From Maribacter hydrothermalis (GTDB lineage: Bacteria; Bacteroidota; Bacteroidia; Flavobacteriales; Flavobacteriaceae): DNA of 64,000 bases. The stretch covers positions 3,968,001 to 4,032,000 of the forward strand of contig NZ_CP018760.1 in assembly GCF_001913155.1 (NCBI RefSeq), written 5' to 3'. Of the stretch, positions 1-8,919 are shown in pieces (position 1 is the stretch's first letter; every line of letters starts with the position of its first letter). The translations under genes and the position numbers were made by a program. Under the pieces are notes generated by a model. It saw only the letters and a list, made by a program, of their open reading frames with translations, was not told the origin of the DNA and made no database searches.

Positions 1-258
1 AAGGCCATAAATACCGGCAATCATAGCTAACGCAATACCTGTATTACCACTTGTAGCTTCTATAAGTTTATCATTTGCCGTAAAATCGCCATTATCGTAA
101 CCCGTTTTAATCATATTATAGGCTGCACGATCTTTTACACTGCCACCCGGATTGTGTCCTTCCATCTTAAAATAGATAGAAACATTTGAGTTGGTATTTA
201 AAACTCTTGATTTTACTAATGGTGTATTACCAATAAGTGATAGTAAAGAATTAGACAT
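1..258 (-). CDS. cysM: Cysteine synthase (O-acetylserine sulfhydrylase), N-terminal part, cut by the window edge
   Basis: About 86 N-terminal residues of a PLP-dependent fold-II enzyme are present; the rest lies left of base 1. The visible part begins MSNSLLSLIGNTPLVK, then has GGSVKDRAA, where the Lys should form the PLP aldimine, and EATSGNTGIALA, the phosphate/substrate loop. These are standard for CysK/CysM, which make cysteine from O-acetylserine and sulfide in the cytoplasm. The ATG at 258 overlaps the end of cysE by 8 bp, so the two are probably translationally coupled and supply consecutive steps of cysteine synthesis. CysM rather than CysK is a judgement from the short N-terminus and the cysE-cysM order. 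Confidence 0.85.
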   Translation of the reverse strand, partial: MSNSLLSLIGNTPLVKSRVLNTNSNVSIYFKMEGHNPGGSVKDRAAYNMIKTGYDNGDFTANDKLIEATSGNTGIALAMIAGIYGL

Positions 259-1042
259 GGGGTGTTGTTTTGATTTTAATTTCTGGGGTATGAAAAACTG
301 TAGAATGTGCGGGCACAGAGGAGGTTATCCAGGCATTACCACCAATAATGCTATTGGCTCCAATAGTTGTTTCGCCTCCTAATATTGTTGCATTGGCATA
401 AATAGTTACATTATTCTCAATAGTTGGATGACGTTTAGTCTTTTGTAAACTTTTAGCAACAAATAATCCGCCAAGGGTAACACCTTGATAAATTTTTACA
501 TCATTCTTAATAATTGCGGTTTCACCAATGACAACCCCTGTACCATGATCAATATGAAAAGATTTTCCAATCTGCGCACCGGGATTTATATCGACACCAG
601 TCTGTCTGTGGGCATATTCTGTCATTAATCTTGGTACCAAAGGAAATCCTATTTTATATAATTCATGTGCCAATCTATATACGGAAATAGCATAAAAACC
701 TGGGTAAGCCATATATACTTCCTCAATTGATAAAGATGCAGGATCGCAGTTTACGGTTGCTTCGGCATCTAGATTAAGGCTTTCAAGAACTAAGGGTAAT
801 TTTTCAACATAATTTTCCCATACTTTCTTACATGGTTTTTCACTCTGCCAACAGGCCAAATCTACAAGTTCGTCAAATTGTTTTTCTAATTTATCCAAGC
901 TATCAGCTACAGGTGTTTCAATATCAAAAAGGGTATAAAAAAGAAGGTCCGTGAACTTCTCTGTATTCTTTTTTAAGCGAAATCTTAAATTTGGCTGCTT
1001 TTTGTGGGTAGTAATCTTTTCGATTATAGATCGGTGGTCCAT
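251..1042 (-). CDS. cysE: Serine O-acetyltransferase
   Basis: 263 residues. The C-terminal half is a left-handed beta-helix of hexapeptide repeats, with the diagnostic stretches DINPGAQIGKSFHIDHGTG and VIGETAIIKNDVKIYQGVTLG; the helical N-terminal half carries MAYPGFYAISVYRLAHELY. The enzyme transfers acetyl from acetyl-CoA to serine, giving O-acetylserine for the cysteine synthase encoded directly downstream (8-bp overlap). Length and architecture fit the Bacteroidota/EpsC-like CysE branch. The C-terminal tail usually mediates feedback inhibition and binding to cysteine synthase; that role is known for the family and not visible here. The gene is divergent from the next one, with about 55-95 bp between starts. 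Confidence 0.93.
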   Translation of the reverse strand: MDHRSIIEKITTHKKQPNLRFRLKKNTEKFTDLLFYTLFDIETPVADSLDKLEKQFDELVDLACWQSEKPCKKVWENYVEKLPLVLESLNLDAEATVNCDPASLSIEEVYMAYPGFYAISVYRLAHELYKIGFPLVPRLMTEYAHRQTGVDINPGAQIGKSFHIDHGTGVVIGETAIIKNDVKIYQGVTLGGLFVAKSLQKTKRHPTIENNVTIYANATILGGETTIGANSIIGGNAWITSSVPAHSTVFHTPEIKIKTTPHV

Positions 1043-1136
1043 GAGTTTACTTTAATTCATCAAAATTAACCAAATAACTAAAAGTACTTCTCATCTTATG
1101 GTTAACTTTAGCTTAAAATCACAAGAGATAGGTCGT

Positions 1137-1817
1137 ATGTTAGAATCGAATATTACAAATAGTACTTTCAAATTTTTGAACTTGCTTAAAGAGAACAATA
1201 ATAGAGAGTGGTTTGCGGAACATAAAACTGATTTTAAAAAGGAAGAAGAGAAAGTAAAATTCTTTTTTAACCAACTTTTGGAAAAGATGAAAACGCATGA
1301 CGAGATAGAACGATTAAAAGTTTTTAGAATTTACCGGGATGTGCGTTTTTCTAAGAATAAAACACCCTATAAAAATAATTTTTCGGCATCATTTACAAGG
1401 GCCGGTCAACATCGTAGAGGTGGGTACTACTTACAAATAGAGCCTGGAAATAGCTTTTTAGCTACAGGTTTTTGGAATCCAGAAAAGGATGATTTACAAC
1501 GGATAAGAAAAGAATGGCAATTAGACATTTCTGAACTAAAGAATATTATTGAGGATAAGAAATTTAAAGAAGTTTGGGGCGAGTTAAAAGGTGAGGAACT
1601 AAAAACTGCACCAAAAGGCTTCGATAAAGAGGACCCAAATATTGAGTATATAAGAAAAAAGCAATTTATTTTCACAAAAGAATTTTCTGATAAAGAGGTA
1701 ATGTCAGAAGGCTTTTTAGAACAAATAAATGAAAGTTATAAGTTGATACGACCATATTTTGATTTAATGAGCAGTATACTCACTACGAACTTAGATGGAG
1801 AATCTTTATTGGACTAA
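1137..1817 (+). CDS. DUF2461 family protein
   Basis: A 226-residue soluble protein from the ATG at 1137; an in-frame ATG at 1098 would add 13 residues. I prefer 1137 because the family-like sequence starts directly after it (TFKFLNLLKENNNREWF). Signature stretches are FRIYRDVRFSKNKTPYKNN, which is basic and highly conserved in DUF2461, and GYYLQIEPGNSFLATGFW. Function is unknown; members are small cytoplasmic proteins present in many bacteria. Its 3' end overlaps the convergent next gene by 12 bp. No signal peptide or membrane segment is seen. Confidence 0.8.
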   Translation: MLESNITNSTFKFLNLLKENNNREWFAEHKTDFKKEEEKVKFFFNQLLEKMKTHDEIERLKVFRIYRDVRFSKNKTPYKNNFSASFTRAGQHRRGGYYLQIEPGNSFLATGFWNPEKDDLQRIRKEWQLDISELKNIIEDKKFKEVWGELKGEELKTAPKGFDKEDPNIEYIRKKQFIFTKEFSDKEVMSEGFLEQINESYKLIRPYFDLMSSILTTNLDGESLLD

Positions 1818-2213
1818 AGCTAACTTTTCGAAAAATTGTATTTGATCTTGAATTCTTTTTATAACCATATTCATCATACGTTTATTTAAAGAGGAGGAAT
1901 TTAAAATGTATATTTCATATTCTTCTACGGTAAATTGTCCTATTATCATTCCTTTTAAAGAGTTTCTGAATTTAATGTCTTTTTGAATGGCTTTTACAAT
2001 GTAATCTAAACGTTTTTCTAGCTCTAGTTCATAAAATGTATTTTTCATTTTTTTAATGTAATTCTGAAAAGAGGCAAGGAGTAAATCGTTCTGTAGTTTA
2101 ATGATTGGTCTTAAAGTTTGGTTTTGGAAACGCTCGTCGTCACTCATATTGGGCGTTATTTTGGCAGAGGCTATTAAAGGGCGAATGGATTGCAATTTTT
2201 GTTTTCTGTCCAT
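1806..2213 (-). CDS. Conserved-looking helical hypothetical protein
   Basis: 135 residues, mostly amphipathic helix, with no signal peptide, membrane segment or metal motif. It starts MDRKQKLQSIRPLIASAKI and has a basic, Leu/Ile-rich centre and a coiled-coil-prone C-terminus. Codon use matches the neighbours and the ATG is well placed, so I take it as real. I do not recognise the family with certainty; proteins of this size and style in flavobacteria sometimes carry a doubtful glyoxalase label, which nothing here supports. It overlaps the convergent DUF2461 gene by 12 bp and has a dispersed repeat just upstream. Confidence 0.65.
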   Translation of the reverse strand: MDRKQKLQSIRPLIASAKITPNMSDDERFQNQTLRPIIKLQNDLLLASFQNYIKKMKNTFYELELEKRLDYIVKAIQKDIKFRNSLKGMIIGQFTVEEYEIYILNSSSLNKRMMNMVIKRIQDQIQFFEKLALVQ

Positions 2214-2228
2214 TATTTTTAGATTTTA

Positions 2229-2338
2229 CTCGTTAATCGAGGTTTAAATGCTACAAAGTCTGCCAGTTTGACAAGTTTACGTCGAAATCTTAATTAAATT
2301 TTCAATTCCAAGCCTATCGGGCTTATCTCGAGATTGTT
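2229..2338 (+). repeat. Dispersed intergenic repeat, copy 1; rest of the 2214-2603 gap
   Basis: The segment opens with CTCGTTAATCGAGGTTTAAA, continues through ACGTCGAAAT and TTAATTA, and ends with a small AAGCC/GGCTT hairpin and the palindrome ATCTCGAGAT. The same order of blocks, with about 15 bp missing in the middle, occurs on the minus strand at 53746-53838. The remaining bases to 2603 are A+T-rich with no gene that I can support; an imperfect promoter element (TAACTTTA) lies near 2568-2575 before the thioesterase. Confidence 0.6.
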
Positions 2339-2603
2339 AACTTAAAGGTACGTATAAGATAGAAGTCTTATTTAAAGTTTATTTCAAGTTTTTAAATGGT
2401 TATGAACAAATAAATTAACTAAGTCAATATAAAGATCTTATAATTAAGAAAATAGTAATTGAACAAGTAGCATTTTATCAGAATAATAGAAATAAGGCGA
2501 ACAATTATCACTTTTAATAAATCGGTTAGGCTTCTTCGTGAAAGTTGTTTCAATCTTAATTTTCGGTATAACTTTACATTGTAAATTATTAAGAAATAAG
2601 ACA

Positions 2604-3008
2604 ATGAGATTTCATACTAGAAAGTTGGTTAAGCCTGGCGATTTAAACTCTAATGGTACTTTATTTGGAGGTCGTTTACTGGCTTGGATTGACGAAGAAG
2701 CTGCTCTGTATTCCATAGTTCAATTAGAAAATGGAAAAATTGTAACGAAGTATATGTCAGAAATTAATTTCATGAGTGCAGCATTACAAGGAGATGTCAT
2801 AGAAATTGGAATTGAGGTCGTTAAATTTGGCAAAACATCTTTGACATTAAATTGCGAGGTTAGAAATAAAATGAACCATGAAACTATTGTTACCGTGGAC
2901 AATATTATCATGGTTAATTTAGGTGAAAATGGCAAGCCTACACCGCATGGAAAAACAAAAATTGAATTTGTAAAAGACCGTTTGGCAGCCTTGGGAGAAT
3001 TCGATTAA
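2604..3008 (+). CDS. Hotdog-fold acyl-CoA thioesterase
   Basis: 134 residues from the ATG at 2604; an upstream in-frame ATG at 2538 would add an unrelated-looking 22 residues and is less likely. The pattern fits the YciA/BFIT-type hotdog thioesterases: PGDLNSNGTLFGGRLLAWID near the start (the Asn and Asp are the expected active-site region), then EINFMSAALQGDVIEIGIEV and LTLNCEVRN. The enzyme would hydrolyse acyl-CoA to free acid and CoA in the cytoplasm; chain-length preference cannot be told. Its stop overlaps the convergent dipeptidase gene by 4 bp. Confidence 0.85.
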   Translation: MRFHTRKLVKPGDLNSNGTLFGGRLLAWIDEEAALYSIVQLENGKIVTKYMSEINFMSAALQGDVIEIGIEVVKFGKTSLTLNCEVRNKMNHETIVTVDNIIMVNLGENGKPTPHGKTKIEFVKDRLAALGEFD

Positions 3009-4294
3009 TTTTCTCCCATTTGCTTAGCAACAGCTTGCACTTCATCTAAAACTCTTAATAAGTTACCGCCCCATAATTTGGCAATTTCTTCATGCGTATA
3101 ACCACGTTCAACAAGTTCTAGTGTTACATTGAAGGTTTCAGAAGCGTCATTCCATCCTTCAATTCCACCGCCACCGTCAAAATCCGAACTAATACCTACA
3201 TGGTCTATTCCTATAAGTTTAACCATATAATCTATATGATTTACAAAATCAGATACATTTACCGCGGCAGGGGCATCTTTTTTATTGGCTACTAATTCTT
3301 GCCCCATTTTTAAGACTTTAGGGTAGTTGGTCATAAAACTCTCTTTTTCACTATCAGTTAAACTAGATAATTGGGATCGCTCATACCAAGTAATTCCAAG
3401 GGAATCTGCTACTTGTTGATAAATAGATTTCATATAGGCCGCTCTAGCCTCATGTTTTTCTGTATTTAAATAGGAGCTAAAGGCTACCGTTTGTACAACA
3501 CCGCCATTTTCTTTCATCATCATTAATTGCTCGTCATCTAAATTTCTACTATGATCACACAAGGCTCTAGCCGAAGAATGTGATGCAATAATCGGCGCTT
3601 TGGAAAGTTCGATCATTTGTTTCATAGCTTCTTTAGAGGGGTGCGATATATCAATCATTATACCCAGTCTATTCATTTCAATTACAGCTTCTTTGCCTAT
3701 ATCACTTAAACCTTTATGTAACCATTTGTTATCTGCTTCTCCTGTATTAGAATCTGAAAATTGACTGTGGCCATTATGAGCTAGTGAAATGTATCTGGCG
3801 CCTAGATCAAAATAGGTTTTAAACTGGGTCATGTCTGTACCAATGGGGTACGCATTTTCCACTCCTATCATAGCCGCTTTTTTTCCTGCTTTATGTATTC
3901 GTTTAACATCTGCAGAAGTTAAGGCCAACTCAATTTTGTCCGGTGCTATTTCTTCGCAAAGTTTACGTATGGCTTCAAACTTGTCTAAAGCGTTTTGTTT
4001 TGCTTTAGTATAGCCTTCATCTGTTAGCGTATCTTGACCGGTATATACTATTAACCAAGTTACATCTAAACCACCTTCATTCATCTTAGGCAAGTTAACT
4101 TGGGTTTCTAACCGCTGTGTGTAGTTTACACTGTCTGTAAAGTTTTTGACATTGATGTCATTATGGGTGTCAATCGTAATAACGCCTTCATGTATTCGCT
4201 TAGCCTTTTCTAGGGTTGTTTCTACTGATTCCTGCTTTTTTTCACCACAAGAGACCACTAATAAAAAACACATAACATAGATAAACTGCTTCAT
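3005..4294 (-). CDS. Membrane dipeptidase, peptidase family M19, lipoprotein
   Basis: 429 residues with a lipoprotein signal MKQFIYVMCFLLVVSCGEKK (Cys about residue 16), so it should be anchored in an envelope membrane facing the periplasm or surface. M19 (renal dipeptidase type) zinc ligands are visible: TIDTHNDINVKNF (His-x-Asp) near residue 42, the bridging Glu in IGVENAYPIG, His residues in AHNGHSQFSDSN and ASHSSARALCDHSRN, and DHVGISSDFDGGGG towards the C-terminus. Such enzymes cleave dipeptides, often with a D-residue at the second position. It is a stand-alone gene, convergent with the thioesterase and divergent from the kinase gene. Confidence 0.92.
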   Translation of the reverse strand: MKQFIYVMCFLLVVSCGEKKQESVETTLEKAKRIHEGVITIDTHNDINVKNFTDSVNYTQRLETQVNLPKMNEGGLDVTWLIVYTGQDTLTDEGYTKAKQNALDKFEAIRKLCEEIAPDKIELALTSADVKRIHKAGKKAAMIGVENAYPIGTDMTQFKTYFDLGARYISLAHNGHSQFSDSNTGEADNKWLHKGLSDIGKEAVIEMNRLGIMIDISHPSKEAMKQMIELSKAPIIASHSSARALCDHSRNLDDEQLMMMKENGGVVQTVAFSSYLNTEKHEARAAYMKSIYQQVADSLGITWYERSQLSSLTDSEKESFMTNYPKVLKMGQELVANKKDAPAAVNVSDFVNHIDYMVKLIGIDHVGISSDFDGGGGIEGWNDASETFNVTLELVERGYTHEEIAKLWGGNLLRVLDEVQAVAKQMGEN

Positions 4295-4436
4295 AATATA
4301 GTTTTAGACCTACAATTTAAGTGTATTCACAACAAATAACCAACCTTAGAAAACATTTTATTGTCAACGGGGGCATAAAGCAAGATTTTTAAATAATTAT
4401 TAATGAAAATACCCACTAACTAAAGAAACATATTTT

Positions 4437-6200
4437 ATGTCTATTTCAAAAACTAAGGACTTAATAGGGCAATTATCTCAATTAGAGCGTTCAGTAAATG
4501 AGTTTTCTTTTGAGGAGTTAAGTGCTAAAGAAGCAAAAGCTTTAAAAAGTTCTTTTAATGTGTTTAGATCTAGTTTAGAAAATCAAATTTTTGAATCAAA
4601 CCATAATAAAGTTGATAATGAAAAGCTGAAAGAACCAATTACCGAAAAACAAGAAGTATCACAAAAACAATTTATTGCACATGTAAGTCATGAAATTAGA
4701 ACTCCTTTAAATAGTATTATTGGTTTTGCTAATCTTTTAAAGGAAGAAAAGCTTACTACTGGCCAGCATAAAAAGGTAGATGCTATTCAGTTTGCTTCTA
4801 ATACCTTACTTAAGCTTATTAATGAGGTTTTAGATTATTCTAAAATATCTTCTGGTAATTCAAATTTTGAATCTATTGACTTTAGGCTTCACGGTTTATT
4901 AAATGATGTAATGTTTTTGTGTGAAACATTAATTATTGATAGGAAAGTAGAGTTAATTATAGACATACATGAAAATGTACCTAAAGTGGTTAAGGGTGAC
5001 CCATCTAAACTATCTCAAGTTATTTTAAACCTAGTTGGCAATGCTATCAAATTTGTAGAATCTGGGTTTATTAAACTTGGTGTTATAGTTAAAGAGGATA
5101 AAGAAGGTGAATGTATATTGGAGTTTTCTGTTCTTGATACTGGTATTGGTATTTCTAAAGATAAAATCAATTCTATTTTTGGGCGTTACACACAAGCGGA
5201 GAAGGACACTTTTGTAAAGTATGGAGGTACCGGACTGGGGCTGTCCATAACTAAAGAAATAATTGAGAAACAAAATGGCGTAATACATATAAACAGCACT
5301 TTAGGTAAAGGCACTACTGTTACTTTTAGCATACCCTATACCAAAGGTAATCTTACCAATTTACCTGTAAATAAAGTAAATGCTATTGACGCCTTAAAAG
5401 GCAAAGAATTATTAAAAGGTACTGAAATATTAGTTTTTGAAGATAATTTAATGAACCAACATTTAGTTGTTGAACAACTAAATAAATGGGGATGTAAAGT
5501 TCATGCAAATGTTTCATTGGAAGATGGATTGAATATTTTAACAAACCATAAAATAGACTTGATTCTTATGGACCTTAAAATGCCCGAATTAAACGGATTT
5601 GAAATCTCTAAAGCAATAAGAGCTCATACACATCCACAAATAAGTACAATTCCCATTGTTGCATTTAGCGCTGATTTTACTGAACAAGATAGTAAAGATT
5701 GTGCTGCAATAGGTATTAACGATTTTCTTTTAAAACCCTATACACTAAACAGTTTGTTGTCAGTAATTGTAAAAAATAAGCGAGAAAAAAGTATGTTAAA
5801 AGAATATGGAACTATAATTAATAAGCCTATGATAGAGCCAAAAGAAACCAGTTTGGTCGATTTAAACAATTTGTTAGATGAATGCTTTGGAGAAATAGCG
5901 ATGCTTAATGAATTAGTTAAACTTTTTAAACTGAACGCTCTTGAATTCATAGGTAATGTTAAAATTCATTTGCAAACAGAAAATCTAAAAGAAATTGGAT
6001 TTTCAGCGCATAAATTAAAAGCAGGTTTTGCAATGCTAAAGGCCGATGGTATGCGAAGGTTAATTGTACAGCTAGAAGCACATTGTAAGGCAAACCAGGC
6101 TAGCGAGGTTAAAGCTTTATATAAAATATTCTTGAACGACTATCCTAAACTAGAGCAAAAATTGGATTTTGATTTGGCTATCATAAACAAATTAAAGTAA
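4437..6200 (+). CDS. Cytoplasmic hybrid histidine kinase with receiver and HPt domains
   Basis: 587 residues, no signal peptide and no membrane span. Order: short N-terminal helical region (1-70); HisKA with the phospho-acceptor at about His85 in HVSHEIRTPLN; HATPase with N-box GNAIKF, DTGIGIS and GGTGLGLSI; receiver with EDN at its start, phospho-acceptor about Asp379 in LILMDLKMPELNG, and the conserved Lys in FLLKPY; and a C-terminal HPt with about His525 in SAHKLKAG. All modules for a His-Asp-His relay are therefore in one chain. There is no recognisable sensor, so the input is probably a partner protein or an intracellular signal. The stop codon overlaps the next gene's ATG (TAATG), pointing to a phosphotransfer pair. 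Confidence 0.93.
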   Translation: MSISKTKDLIGQLSQLERSVNEFSFEELSAKEAKALKSSFNVFRSSLENQIFESNHNKVDNEKLKEPITEKQEVSQKQFIAHVSHEIRTPLNSIIGFANLLKEEKLTTGQHKKVDAIQFASNTLLKLINEVLDYSKISSGNSNFESIDFRLHGLLNDVMFLCETLIIDRKVELIIDIHENVPKVVKGDPSKLSQVILNLVGNAIKFVESGFIKLGVIVKEDKEGECILEFSVLDTGIGISKDKINSIFGRYTQAEKDTFVKYGGTGLGLSITKEIIEKQNGVIHINSTLGKGTTVTFSIPYTKGNLTNLPVNKVNAIDALKGKELLKGTEILVFEDNLMNQHLVVEQLNKWGCKVHANVSLEDGLNILTNHKIDLILMDLKMPELNGFEISKAIRAHTHPQISTIPIVAFSADFTEQDSKDCAAIGINDFLLKPYTLNSLLSVIVKNKREKSMLKEYGTIINKPMIEPKETSLVDLNNLLDECFGEIAMLNELVKLFKLNALEFIGNVKIHLQTENLKEIGFSAHKLKAGFAMLKADGMRRLIVQLEAHCKANQASEVKALYKIFLNDYPKLEQKLDFDLAIINKLK

Positions 6201-6565
6201 TGGGTAAAAAAGTGCTTTTAGCTGATGACGACCAACTTTTAGCTTCATTAATAAACTTTAGGTTGAAAAAAGGAGGTTATGATGTTCATTATTCAGCAAA
6301 CGGAAAAGAGGTTAAAGATTATCTTAAAAATGAAATGCCAGACATTATTATTAGTGATATTATGATGCCTTATTTTTCTGGAATAGAACTTATTGATTTC
6401 GTTAGAAATGATTTAAAATTAAAAACACCTATAATTATTATTTCATCTGCAGGTAACGAGCAAAACGTCCTTACCGCATTTGAGTTAGGAGCAAATGATT
6501 TTATTACAAAACCAGTAAGTCCGACCGAATTATTAGTACGTATAGCAAAAGAAATAAATAAGTAG
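6200..6565 (+). CDS. Single-domain response regulator (CheY-like)
   Basis: 121 residues, essentially one receiver domain: acidic pocket LLADDDQ at the start, phospho-acceptor about Asp53 in IIISDIMMPYFSG, Thr/Ser switch region in PIIIISSAG and the conserved Lys in DFITKPVSP. There is no output domain, so its effect must be by protein-protein contact rather than DNA binding. It overlaps the hybrid kinase gene by one base and is followed 14 bp later by the HEAT protein, so the simplest reading is kinase HPt to this regulator to a membrane or scaffold target in the same operon. Confidence 0.93.
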   Translation: MGKKVLLADDDQLLASLINFRLKKGGYDVHYSANGKEVKDYLKNEMPDIIISDIMMPYFSGIELIDFVRNDLKLKTPIIIISSAGNEQNVLTAFELGANDFITKPVSPTELLVRIAKEINK

Positions 6566-6579
6566 AAATAAATAAAAAT

Positions 6580-8919
6580 TTGTTGATTCCCCCAAATCAA
6601 ATAAACATATCGCTAATAAATGCACCGGAATTCAATTTAGAATACCTGTGGTGGTCTACCATTATATTTGGGGTACTGGCCGTGGTATATTTTGTTTCTA
6701 TTTTTTTAATTAGAAACGCTATGAGTAGTTCTAGTGGTCGTACCAAGGAAAAAAAGATTGAATTTTCTCCAATGATCAGCGAGTTTCTATTTTTTGAAGA
6801 CACGGATAAAAAGGAGGATAAAATGAATTATCTAAACCTTAAAATTCAAATAAGAGAGTTAATAAAGAATAGCTTCGATAGGGCGGTTTTAACTGAAGTA
6901 TTGCTCGATTTAAGGAAAGATCTATCTGGACAATCCCAAACCGTACTTATAGAGTTATACAAGGATTTAGGCTTACATAATGATGCTTATTATAAATTGT
7001 CAAGCAGAAGATGGCAAATTGTGTCAAGTGGTATTTTAGAGTTAACGACTATGGAGGTAGACGAATCTTATAGTCGAATCTTAAAATTTATTAATCATAG
7101 GCAAAGTACTATTCGAAAGCAAGCGGAAATAGCCATTGTAAACCTAAAAGAAGAAGGTATTGTTTATTTTTTAGATAATACCAGGTACAAAATATCTGAA
7201 TGGCAACAATTAAAGTTATTAGACGTGCTTAGACATAAGCCTGATTTTGAACCACCTAAATTTGGACTTTGGTTAACTTCTACAAATGCCCATGTGGTAT
7301 TGTTTGCCTTACGTTTAATTAAGTTTTATAGTCAGAGCGATGCTGAACAGTCTATTATTACCCTTTTAAAACATAAGAACAGAGCTATACAAACCGAAGC
7401 TATTGATTGTATAAAACAATTTTATTTTAAAAGTGCTTTACCTACATTAAAATTGGTTTATACAAAAGCTAGCAACGATGTAAAAATTATCATTTTAGAT
7501 ACAATTGGTGAAATAGGCTCTGCAATAGATGTTGCTTTTTTAGAAAGTTTGACTAAAAAAGAACGGAATTTTAATATTAAAAGTAAGGTTTTTGGCACTT
7601 TAAATAAACTTGATCCTGAATGTATATTGCCTACTAAAAATGTATCTAAGCCAGATTTTTTTATTGTTGAACCTAGTGCAAATGAGGTAGATATTGAACT
7701 TTTAGATACTATAAATACGGATGAACTAACAGATTCAACTATTGATACTGCTTCAAATTCATCAATTACCGAAGTACCTGTGCAGCCTAAAGAACTAGTT
7801 GATTCCGATTTAAAAGAGAAAATCGTCGGTAATTTATCTGATGACATAAAAGAACAACCAGTAATAGAAAATAAAGAGGAATTAAGTGAAGTTGGACTCA
7901 ACTCTTTAGAAGAAGAAGTAACAGATAGTGAACTTAATGTAGATAAATATTCTATTGAAAATGTTGACTTAACTTTTTTACCCAATGTCTATGATGATAG
8001 TATTGAGAACGACAACAAGAATGAACCTATAAAACAAACCGCAAAAATAGATAACGAACTAACATTTGATTTTTTACCCATAGTTGTTGAACCTATACTT
8101 ATAGAAAAAATTATTACGACTGAAGAGTTTAATGATTTTTCATCCATATTTTCTTTAGATGAGGATATTGAAATTGAAAATAATCAACAACATAATCTGG
8201 TAGAAACAGAAATAGAAACTGAATTAGCAGATTTAGATTGGAACATAATAATAGATAACAATTCAAATCTGATTTCAAAACAAGTTACCAATGCAGAGGA
8301 GTGCGTAGTAAACTTTGAAAATGACACTATTTCATTTTCAGCCAATTTTGTAGATCAGGAAGAACTTGATACAATGGTTCTTTTAGAAAATATAGCAGAA
8401 ATGGGTGATTGTAGGGAATTACCAGTACTTCAAGACATTATTATCCAAAATAATTCAGAATTAATATTAAATCGTGCAAATGAATTAATAAAAAGGTTCT
8501 CATATCAATCACCTAGGCCAAATCAGTTATTTTCTTCAGAAAGCGATTTGGCGGAAAGTGTTTTTACCGAAATTTTTAAACTAGCTGACACGGAAACTAA
8601 ATTAGTTCTATTAAAAGAGATTAAAAGAATTGGTGATGTAAAAGAAATTCATTTGTTAGAAACCGTAATACAAACTGAATCTAAATTTCTAGTAAAAAAA
8701 GCCAAGGCTATTTTAAAAGAAATACAATCAAAAATTATTGTTTCTGAAACAGATTTAAGCGGGTCCAAAGAAAAGGAAGACGCTATTTTTAAAGTGAATT
8801 TTGAATTGGGAAGTCGTGAGTTTTCTAATAAAATTTTAAAATCGAATAGCAACGGTTCTACTTTGTTTGATCAGTTATGTTCTATGTCCAATAGTTTATA
8901 CAACAAGTTAAATGGATAG
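6580..8919 (+). CDS. Membrane-anchored HEAT-repeat protein with long acidic linker
   Basis: 779 residues. One N-terminal transmembrane helix (about residues 24-46, STIIFGVLAVVYFVSIFLI) is followed by helical HEAT/armadillo-like repeats at about 90-350 (paired helices around SRILKFINHRQSTIRKQAE and LLKHKNRAIQTEAIDCIKQ). An acidic low-complexity linker spans roughly 365-600 and a second helical repeat block 605-710. The first start is TTG at 6580 (or TTG at 6583); the next ATG would delete the membrane helix, so I keep TTG. It lies between a response regulator and a glycosyltransferase (8-bp overlap with the latter), suggesting an inner-membrane scaffold or regulator of polysaccharide synthesis. 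HEAT repeats are assigned by eye from helix periodicity. Confidence 0.8.
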   Translation: MLIPPNQINISLINAPEFNLEYLWWSTIIFGVLAVVYFVSIFLIRNAMSSSSGRTKEKKIEFSPMISEFLFFEDTDKKEDKMNYLNLKIQIRELIKNSFDRAVLTEVLLDLRKDLSGQSQTVLIELYKDLGLHNDAYYKLSSRRWQIVSSGILELTTMEVDESYSRILKFINHRQSTIRKQAEIAIVNLKEEGIVYFLDNTRYKISEWQQLKLLDVLRHKPDFEPPKFGLWLTSTNAHVVLFALRLIKFYSQSDAEQSIITLLKHKNRAIQTEAIDCIKQFYFKSALPTLKLVYTKASNDVKIIILDTIGEIGSAIDVAFLESLTKKERNFNIKSKVFGTLNKLDPECILPTKNVSKPDFFIVEPSANEVDIELLDTINTDELTDSTIDTASNSSITEVPVQPKELVDSDLKEKIVGNLSDDIKEQPVIENKEELSEVGLNSLEEEVTDSELNVDKYSIENVDLTFLPNVYDDSIENDNKNEPIKQTAKIDNELTFDFLPIVVEPILIEKIITTEEFNDFSSIFSLDEDIEIENNQQHNLVETEIETELADLDWNIIIDNNSNLISKQVTNAEECVVNFENDTISFSANFVDQEELDTMVLLENIAEMGDCRELPVLQDIIIQNNSELILNRANELIKRFSYQSPRPNQLFSSESDLAESVFTEIFKLADTETKLVLLKEIKRIGDVKEIHLLETVIQTESKFLVKKAKAILKEIQSKIIVSETDLSGSKEKEDAIFKVNFELGSREFSNKILKSNSNGSTLFDQLCSMSNSLYNKLNG

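Noticed and set aside
2419..2604. 61-codon minus-strand frame before the thioesterase gene
   Set aside because: Composed of Ile/Leu/Tyr from A+T-rich spacer and occupying the thioesterase promoter region.
7458..7985. 175-codon frame on the minus strand
   Set aside because: Lies wholly inside the HEAT-protein gene, antisense, with Ser/Phe-rich composition typical of a shadow frame.
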